Positions 59,008-64,000 of a stretch of 64,000 bases of DNA are shown piece by piece. Origin of the DNA: Propionibacteriaceae bacterium (lineage in GTDB: Bacteria; Actinomycetota; Actinomycetes; Propionibacteriales; Propionibacteriaceae); the NCBI GenBank assembly GCA_031262485.1, contig JAISHO010000009.1:1-64000 (forward strand), written 5' to 3'. Below the pieces are notes generated by a model. It was not told the DNA's origin. It saw nothing but the letters and a program-made list of their open reading frames with translations, and did no database searches. Numbering within the stretch: position 1 is the first letter of the stretch; each line of letters begins with the position of its first letter. The position numbers and the translations under genes are program-made.

Positions 59008-61755
59008 TCAAGAATCCTCACCGTGCGCCGCCGGGGCGCTGGTGACGATCTCGTCGAGACGATAGCGACGGAAGGCGTCCTGAGCGGCCTCGGGGCTGAT
59101 CTCCCCCCGTTGGCCGAGCAACTGGAGCGTCTTGACGGCGACGGAGGGACCGTCGATCTTGAACCAGCGCCTCGCCGCCGGGCGGGTATCGGAGAAACCG
59201 AACCCGTCGGAGCCGAGGGAGGCGAAGGTCTGCGGCACCCAGGGGGCGATCTGATCCTGGACGGCGCGCAAGAAGTCGGAGACCGCCACGACGGGCCCGG
59301 GACGCCCGGCCAGCTTCTCGGTCACATACGGCGTGCGGGCCTGGCCACCGTGCATCGCCGGAGCTTCGGCCTCGAGCGCGTCACGACGCAACTCGTTCCA
59401 GCTCGTCACGCTCCACACGTCGGCGGCAACGCCGTAATCCTGACGCAACAGCTTCTGCGCCTCGAGGATCCACGGCACCCCGACGCCGGAGGCCAACAGT
59501 TGGGCCCGCGGGGCGTCGCCCGGATCGGCCGCCTCGTTGAGGAGGTAGAGACCACGCTTGAGCCCTTCGACGTCGAGGCCTTCCGGCTCCGGCGGCTGAA
59601 TCATCGGCTCGTTGTAAAGCGTGATGTAGAACATGACGTCGTGCGGATCGTCCCCATACATCGTCTCGAGGCCATGACGCATGATGTGGGCGATTTCGTA
59701 AGCGTAGGCCGGATCCCAGGCTCGGACCGCCGGGTTGGTCGAGGCCAGCAGGTGGCTGTGGCCGTCGGCGTGCTGGAGGCCCTCGCCGGTCAGCGTCGTG
59801 CGCCCGGCGGTGCCGCCGAGGAGGAAGCCGCGCGCCATCTGGTCGCCGGCGGCGTAGAGGCCGTCGCCGGTGCGCTGGAAGCCGAACATCGAGTAGAAGA
59901 TGTACATCGGCACCATGGGCAGCCCGTGGGTGGCGTACGAGGTGCCGGCGGCGGTGAAGGCCGCCACCGAGCCGGCCTCGTTGATGCCGGTGTGGATGAT
60001 CTGCCCCGAGGTCGCCTCGCGGTAGGCCAGCATGAGGTCGTCGTCGACGGGCGTGTAGCGCTGCCCGTGCGGGTTGTAGATCTTGATCGTCGAGAAGAAC
60101 GAGTCCATGCCGAAGGTGCGCGCCTCGTCGGGGATGATCGGCACGACGTGGGCGCCGAAGTCGCGGTGGCGCAGCATGTCCTTGAGGATGCGCACCCACG
60201 CCATCGTCGTCGCGACGGCCTGGTGGCCCGAGCCCTTCTTAGCCGACTCGTAAGCCGAATCCGGCGGCAACGACAGCGCGACCGGCTTGTTGCGCCGTTC
60301 GGGGACGAAGCCGCCGAGCGTGCGGCGACGCTCCAGCATGTACTGGATGCCCGGATCGTCGAATCCGGGGTGGTAGTAGGGCGGCAGATACGGATCGTCT
60401 TCCAACGTCTTGTCAGAGATCGGGATGTGGAGACGGTCGCGGAAGCTCTTGAGGTCGTCGAGGGCGAGCTTCTTCATCTGGTGGGTGGCGTTGCGCCCGG
60501 CGAAGTGGGTGCCGAGGAAGTAACCCTTGATGGTGTGGGCGAGCACGACGGTCGGCGCGCCGCTCGTCTCGGTGGCCCGGCGGTAGGCGGCGTAAACCTT
60601 GCGGTAGTCGTGGCCGCCACGGGTGAGGTGCCAAATGTCGTCGTCCGACCAATCCTTGACCATGGCGGCGGTGCGCGGGTCGCGGCCGAAGAAATGCTCA
60701 CGGACGAAGGCGCCGTCGTTGGCCTTGAAAGCCTGGAAGTCGCCGTCCGGCACGCTGTTCATGAGATCGACGAGCACCCCGTCGGTGTCGTTGTCGAGGA
60801 GCGGATCCCAGCCGGAGCCCCAGACGACCTTGATGACGTTCCAGCCGGCGCCGCGGAAGAAGCCCTCGAGCTCTTGGACGATCTTGCCGTTGCCGCGCAC
60901 CGGGCCGTCAAGACGCTGCAAATTGCAGTTGACGACGAAGACGAGATTGTCGAGCCCCTCGTAGGCGGCGAACTCGATGAGGCCGCGCGACTCCGGCTCG
61001 TCCATCTCACCGTCACCGAGGAAGGCCCACACCCGCTGATCGGAGGTGTCCTTGAGGCCGCGATTGTGCAGGTAGCGGTTGAAGGAGGCCTGATAGATGG
61101 CGTTCATCGGCCCGAGTCCCATGGAGACGGTCGGGAACTGCCAGAAATCAGGCTTGAGACGCGGGTGCGGATACGACGGCAATCCGCGCCGTTGGCCGTC
61201 GACGATGTGGCTTTGTTCTTGACGGAAGCCGTCGAGGTCGTCGGCCGTCAAACGCCCCTCGAGGAAGGCGCGGGCGTACATGCCGGGCGAGGTGTGGCCC
61301 TGGAAGTAGACCTGGTCGCCGCCGCCGGCGTGGTCTTGGCCGCGGAAGAAATGGTTGAGACCGACCTCGTAGAGAGTGGCCGAGGAGGCGTAGGAGGAGA
61401 TGTGCCCGCCGACGCCGATGCCAGGGCGCTGGGCCCGGTGCACAGTGATGGCGGCGTTCCACCGCAACAGACGGCGATAGCCGCGCTCCAGGTCGACGTC
61501 GCCGGGGTAGGCCGGCTCCTCCTCATGGGGGATCGTGTTGACGAAGTCCGTCGTCGTCAGGTTCGGCACGCCGATCGAGCGCTCACGGGCCCGCTCGAGG
61601 AGACGGAAGAGGACGTAGCGGGCGCGGTCACGCCCTTCGTCGCGGATCAGCCCGTCCAATGATTCCAGCCACTCGGAGGTCTCCTCACTGTCGCTGTCCG
61701 CCAGGTTCGCCGGGATGCCGCCGATGATCGGTTCGGTCTCCTCACGTGGAATCAC
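59008..61755 (-). CDS. aceE: Pyruvate dehydrogenase E1 component, homodimeric type
   Basis: A 915-residue thiamine-diphosphate enzyme that decarboxylates pyruvate and passes the acetyl group to the E2 component of the pyruvate dehydrogenase complex. The ThDP/Mg-binding motif is [10 protein letters not shown]...NLVFVVNCN. Other family blocks are [10 protein letters not shown] near the N terminus, HTIKGYFLG and a long C-terminal transketolase-like half ([12 protein letters not shown]). The GTG start has AAAGGA 7 nt upstream. It is divergent from the PucR-type regulator gene; the 71-bp gap has a 7-bp inverted repeat, so the regulator may control both. Confidence 0.96.
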   Translation of the reverse strand: MIPREETEPIIGGIPANLADSDSEETSEWLESLDGLIRDEGRDRARYVLFRLLERARERSIGVPNLTTTDFVNTIPHEEEPAYPGDVDLERGYRRLLRWNAAITVHRAQRPGIGVGGHISSYASSATLYEVGLNHFFRGQDHAGGGDQVYFQGHTSPGMYARAFLEGRLTADDLDGFRQEQSHIVDGQRRGLPSYPHPRLKPDFWQFPTVSMGLGPMNAIYQASFNRYLHNRGLKDTSDQRVWAFLGDGEMDEPESRGLIEFAAYEGLDNLVFVVNCNLQRLDGPVRGNGKIVQELEGFFRGAGWNVIKVVWGSGWDPLLDNDTDGVLVDLMNSVPDGDFQAFKANDGAFVREHFFGRDPRTAAMVKDWSDDDIWHLTRGGHDYRKVYAAYRRATETSGAPTVVLAHTIKGYFLGTHFAGRNATHQMKKLALDDLKSFRDRLHIPISDKTLEDDPYLPPYYHPGFDDPGIQYMLERRRTLGGFVPERRNKPVALSLPPDSAYESAKKGSGHQAVATTMAWVRILKDMLRHRDFGAHVVPIIPDEARTFGMDSFFSTIKIYNPHGQRYTPVDDDLMLAYREATSGQIIHTGINEAGSVAAFTAAGTSYATHGLPMVPMYIFYSMFGFQRTGDGLYAAGDQMARGFLLGGTAGRTTLTGEGLQHADGHSHLLASTNPAVRAWDPAYAYEIAHIMRHGLETMYGDDPHDVMFYITLYNEPMIQPPEPEGLDVEGLKRGLYLLNEAADPGDAPRAQLLASGVGVPWILEAQKLLRQDYGVAADVWSVTSWNELRRDALEAEAPAMHGGQARTPYVTEKLAGRPGPVVAVSDFLRAVQDQIAPWVPQTFASLGSDGFGFSDTRPAARRWFKIDGPSVAVKTLQLLGQRGEISPEAAQDAFRRYRLDEIVTSAPAAHGEDS

Positions 61756-61790
61756 TGCGCGTCCTTTCTAGATCCAACCGCTTGGAAGGG

Positions 61791-61819
61791 CTGTCATGAG
61801 AATAGTCGTTAGCTATTCT
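61791..61819 (+). promoter_or_regulatory. Promoter of the PucR-type gene with an internal inverted repeat
   Basis: A -35 CTGTCA (61791-61796) and a -10 TATTCT (61814-61819) are 17 bp apart, and the ATG follows 7 bp later, so the mRNA is probably leaderless. AGAATAG (61799-61805) and CTATTCT (61813-61819) form a perfect 7-bp inverted repeat covering spacer and -10, a likely operator. Confidence 0.6.
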
Positions 61820-61826
61820 GCCCTGT

Positions 61827-63059
61827 ATGACTTCCACCGCACCAGTGCCACGACCATTGCGGGGAAGAAGTTTGCTCCCATCCGACGCCGAACGGCGCGC
61901 CATCGCCGCCCGGTTGGGTGCGAAATCCTCCGACATGGGGCGGGCGACGATGGCGGAGATCGCGCGGCGCCACGACTGGTTCTCGGCCTTGGGCCCGGAA
62001 CACCGCAGTTGGGTCGCGCTCGTCGCTCAGGCCGGCATCGCCCAGTTCATCGCCTGGTTCGCCGACGAGTCCGACGAGCCGGTCTCGGCCACCGATCTCT
62101 TCGACGCCGCCCCGCGCCGGGCGATGCGACGGATCGCCCTCTTCCAAACCGTCGAATTGCTGCGCACGACGACGGACGTGGTCGAGGATTGGATCGGACG
62201 GATGCCGCCCGACGACCAGCCCGTCCTCACGATCGCGATCAACCATTTCAGCCGGGAGGCCGCCTTCGCCGCAGCCGATCTCTACGCCCGGGTCGCCGAC
62301 ACGCGCTCGTCGTGGGACAGCCGGCTCGAGGCTCTCGTCGTCGACGGGGTCGTGCGCGGGGAGATCGACGAGGAGATCACCGCGCGGGCCACCGCCTTGG
62401 GCTGGAGCGGGCGCGGCGGCGTCGTCGTCGTGGCCGGGCGCATCGACCATGACGCCGACGAGACGATCGAACGAGTGCGGGATCTCGCCTACGACCACGA
62501 GATCGACGTCTTGGCCGCGCCGCGTGGCTCACGGCTCGTCGTCATCCTCGGCGGAGCCGGTGAGTCACCCGACGAGGGCCGCGCCGTCATCGAGGAGATG
62601 ACCGCGAATTTTGCCGAAGGCCCCGTCGTCTTCGGTCCAGCGGTGGCCGGCTTGAGCGCCGCCGCCGTCTCGGCCCACGCCGCCTTGGCCGGGCTGCGCG
62701 CCGCGCCGGCCTGGCCGGAGGCGCCCCGACCCGTCTCAAGCGACGATCTTCTCCCCGAACGAGTCGTCTCCGGTGACGCTGCTGCCCGGCGCCGCTTGGC
62801 CGAACGGGTCTACGAGCCTCTCGAGCAGGCCGGCCACGACCTCATCGCCACCCTCGACGCCTATGTCAACGGCGGGGCCTCGATCGAGGCGACGGCGAGG
62901 ACTTTGTTCATTCACCCCAACACGGTGCGTTACCGCCTCGGACGGATCAGCGACCTGACCGGATTCAACCCGGCCCAGCCCCGTGGCGGCCTGACCCTGC
63001 GCTTGGGGTTGGCGGTGGGGCGCCTCGATCAGGCCGGATCTACTGTCGGACATCGCTGA
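61827..63059 (+). CDS. PucR/CdaR-family transcriptional regulator
   Basis: A 410-residue regulator: an N-terminal helical domain, a central GGDEF-like fold without catalytic motif (about 190-265), and a C-terminal PucR helix-turn-helix (about 345-385: GGASIEATARTLFIHPNTVRYR). The same gene lies between aceE and fatty acid synthesis genes in mycobacteria (Rv2242), where a related regulator in actinobacteria (FasR in Streptomyces) activates the fab operon. Here it is followed by fabH, so control of fatty acid synthesis is likely. No fabD lies between them. There is no ribosome-binding site; see the promoter entry. Confidence 0.88.
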   Translation: MTSTAPVPRPLRGRSLLPSDAERRAIAARLGAKSSDMGRATMAEIARRHDWFSALGPEHRSWVALVAQAGIAQFIAWFADESDEPVSATDLFDAAPRRAMRRIALFQTVELLRTTTDVVEDWIGRMPPDDQPVLTIAINHFSREAAFAAADLYARVADTRSSWDSRLEALVVDGVVRGEIDEEITARATALGWSGRGGVVVVAGRIDHDADETIERVRDLAYDHEIDVLAAPRGSRLVVILGGAGESPDEGRAVIEEMTANFAEGPVVFGPAVAGLSAAAVSAHAALAGLRAAPAWPEAPRPVSSDDLLPERVVSGDAAARRRLAERVYEPLEQAGHDLIATLDAYVNGGASIEATARTLFIHPNTVRYRLGRISDLTGFNPAQPRGGLTLRLGLAVGRLDQAGSTVGHR

Positions 63060-63369
63060 GGATCGAGCACCGTCTCTCACCTGCCGGCGATGACGACAAC
63101 GCGACTGGTGGTCTCACGGGCGTCACGAACACGACAGGCGTGGCGGGAAAGACCATGAGGGAGACACTCCATCCACGGGTCCACAACGTGGGGAGCATCG
63201 GGCGGCCATGGATGCCCCCAATGAACCCGAATGACGATGAGAAGAATTCCACTGGCCCGCCCCCAAACCGCTGATTTATCCCCTCTGACGAGGAGTTTTA
63301 GAGGATTCCTCCAAGGAATCCAGGGCGATTTCAGCGCGTCGGACAGAGGTCTTGCCGAAACCGCGCGGC
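63060..63369. other. Intergenic region upstream of fabH
   Basis: About 310 bases without a gene. It contains the second copy of the dispersed repeat (63084-63135) and a hairpin, GGATTCC (63303-63309) with GGAATCC (63315-63321) around 5 nt. The fabH promoter and any FasR-type site should be here, but I cannot identify them. Confidence 0.5.
63084..63135. repeat. Copy 2 of a dispersed ~53-nt imperfect repeat
   Basis: Aligns with 52-104 (about 45 of 53 identical, one gap). Like copy 1 it lies in non-coding DNA just after the 3' end of one gene, here the PucR-type regulator, and 63 kb away. Confidence 0.6.
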
Positions 63370-64000
63370 ATGATGGACAATGTGACAGGCGTGGCGAATC
63401 CTCAGTCCGGTGGAGCGAGGCGATCCCTCCTTCGCCGGTCCGGTCCAGCGGGGGCGCAGATCCTCGGCGTGGGCTCGTATCAGCCCGAGCGCGTCGTCAC
63501 CAACGACGAGATGTGCACGATGATCGACTCCTCCGACGAGTGGATCCGCCAACGCACCGGCATCGCCGAGCGCCACTGGGCCGGGGAGGACGAATCGCTC
63601 CTCACGATGATGGAGCGGGCTTCCCGCCGTGCCCTCGAGCACGCCCAGGTCGAGGCCTCCCAGATCGACACCATCGTCGTCTCGACGGTCACCTGGCTCA
63701 AGCAGACCCCGGCGATCGCCCCGCTGCTCGGCGCCGCGCTGGGCTGCCCGACGGCCGCCGCCTATGACATCTCCGCCGCCTGCGCCGGGTTCGAGTACGC
63801 CTTGGCCCAGGCCGATGGGCTCGTGCGGGCCGGTGCGGCCGGGCATGTTCTCATCGTCGCGGCCGACAAACTGACTGATCTGACGGACCTGACCGATCGG
63901 TCGACCGCTTTCCTCTTCGCCGACGGGGCGGGCGCCGCCGTCGTCGGGCCGAGCGACGTGCCGCGGATCGGGCCGGTCGTGTGGGGGGCGGACGGCGAGC
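63370..64000 (+). CDS. fabH: Beta-ketoacyl-ACP synthase III (FabH), 5' part, cut by the window end
   Basis: The visible 210 residues are the N-terminal half of a KAS III, which condenses acyl-CoA with malonyl-ACP to start fatty acid synthesis. They contain ILGVGSYQPERVVTNDEM, SSDEWIRQRTGIAERH and the active-site cysteine at about residue 138 in ISAACAGFEYAL; the catalytic His and Asn would lie past the window edge. The start is uncertain: ATG 63370 and 63373 and GTG 63382 and 63391 are all in frame and none has a clear ribosome site. It follows the PucR-type regulator, a conserved actinobacterial order except for the missing fabD. Confidence 0.9.
   Translation, partial: MMDNVTGVANPQSGGARRSLLRRSGPAGAQILGVGSYQPERVVTNDEMCTMIDSSDEWIRQRTGIAERHWAGEDESLLTMMERASRRALEHAQVEASQIDTIVVSTVTWLKQTPAIAPLLGAALGCPTAAAYDISAACAGFEYALAQADGLVRAGAAGHVLIVAADKLTDLTDLTDRSTAFLFADGAGAAVVGPSDVPRIGPVVWGADGE

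Noticed and set aside
58897-61662. A 921-codon open frame on the plus strand opposite aceE
   Set aside because: It is exactly antisense to a well-conserved enzyme, has a low-complexity Arg/Gly/Val/Asp-rich product and no recognisable domain. Long antisense frames are expected in G+C-rich coding DNA.

Overview
The window is a G+C-rich chromosomal stretch of a Gram-positive actinobacterium. Three things point there: the nrdR / SOS-controlled membrane protein / lexA block, the DUF3052-aceE-PucR regulator-fabH block (both arranged as in mycobacteria and relatives), and actinobacterial-type GlfT2, Glf and LGFP-repeat proteins. Methylmalonyl-CoA epimerase and a B12-dependent ribonucleotide reductase suggest a cobalamin user, possibly propionibacteria-like. 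That placement is inference.

Layout. 0-7.3 kb: hrpA-type helicase and a tandem universal stress protein (minus strand), then a PfkB sugar kinase and an AEC permease (plus strand). 7.3-24.5 kb is a DNA metabolism block: nrdJ and nrdR with paired NrdR boxes, a small SOS-controlled membrane protein facing lexA with three LexA operators between them, UvrD2, a complete recC-recB-recD operon and a YbbN-like thioredoxin-TPR protein. 24.6-29.5 kb: two tandem secreted amidases with LGFP repeats. 29.9-33.3 kb: methylmalonyl-CoA epimerase, two small membrane proteins and phosphoglucomutase. 33.4-52.4 kb is an envelope polysaccharide region: flippase, DUF6541 membrane protein, DUF2304 protein, two GT2 enzymes, rmlA, an rmlC-rmlD fusion and rmlB, plus the operon glf-glfT2-wzm-wzt. 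Two further LGFP exoproteins (a glucosaminidase and a leucine-rich-repeat protein) sit inside it. 52.4-58.4 kb: DUF349 protein, copper ATPase, a small three-gene module (XRE regulator, AbiEii-like nucleotidyltransferase, excisionase-type HTH) and tRNA-Val. 58.4-64 kb: DUF3052, aceE, a PucR-type regulator and the 5' part of fabH.

How it fits together. Phosphoglucomutase, RmlA, RmlB and RmlC-RmlD supply glucose-1-phosphate and dTDP-L-rhamnose. Glf supplies UDP-galactofuranose, GlfT2 polymerises it and Wzm-Wzt would export the galactan. Four secreted proteins carry 5-8 LGFP repeats each, a module thought to hold proteins in the actinobacterial wall, joined to amidase, glucosaminidase or leucine-rich-repeat domains. 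Physical proximity suggests a wall-galactan factory plus a tool set of proteins that bind and remodel that wall; this is the most interesting hypothesis of the window.

Other notable signals are repeated promoter layouts that imply leaderless mRNAs (lexA, rmlB, pucR-like gene), a dispersed ~53-nt repeat near both ends of the window, a mosaic LRR/LGFP gene, and palindromes and direct repeats between the nucleotidyltransferase module and tRNA-Val.
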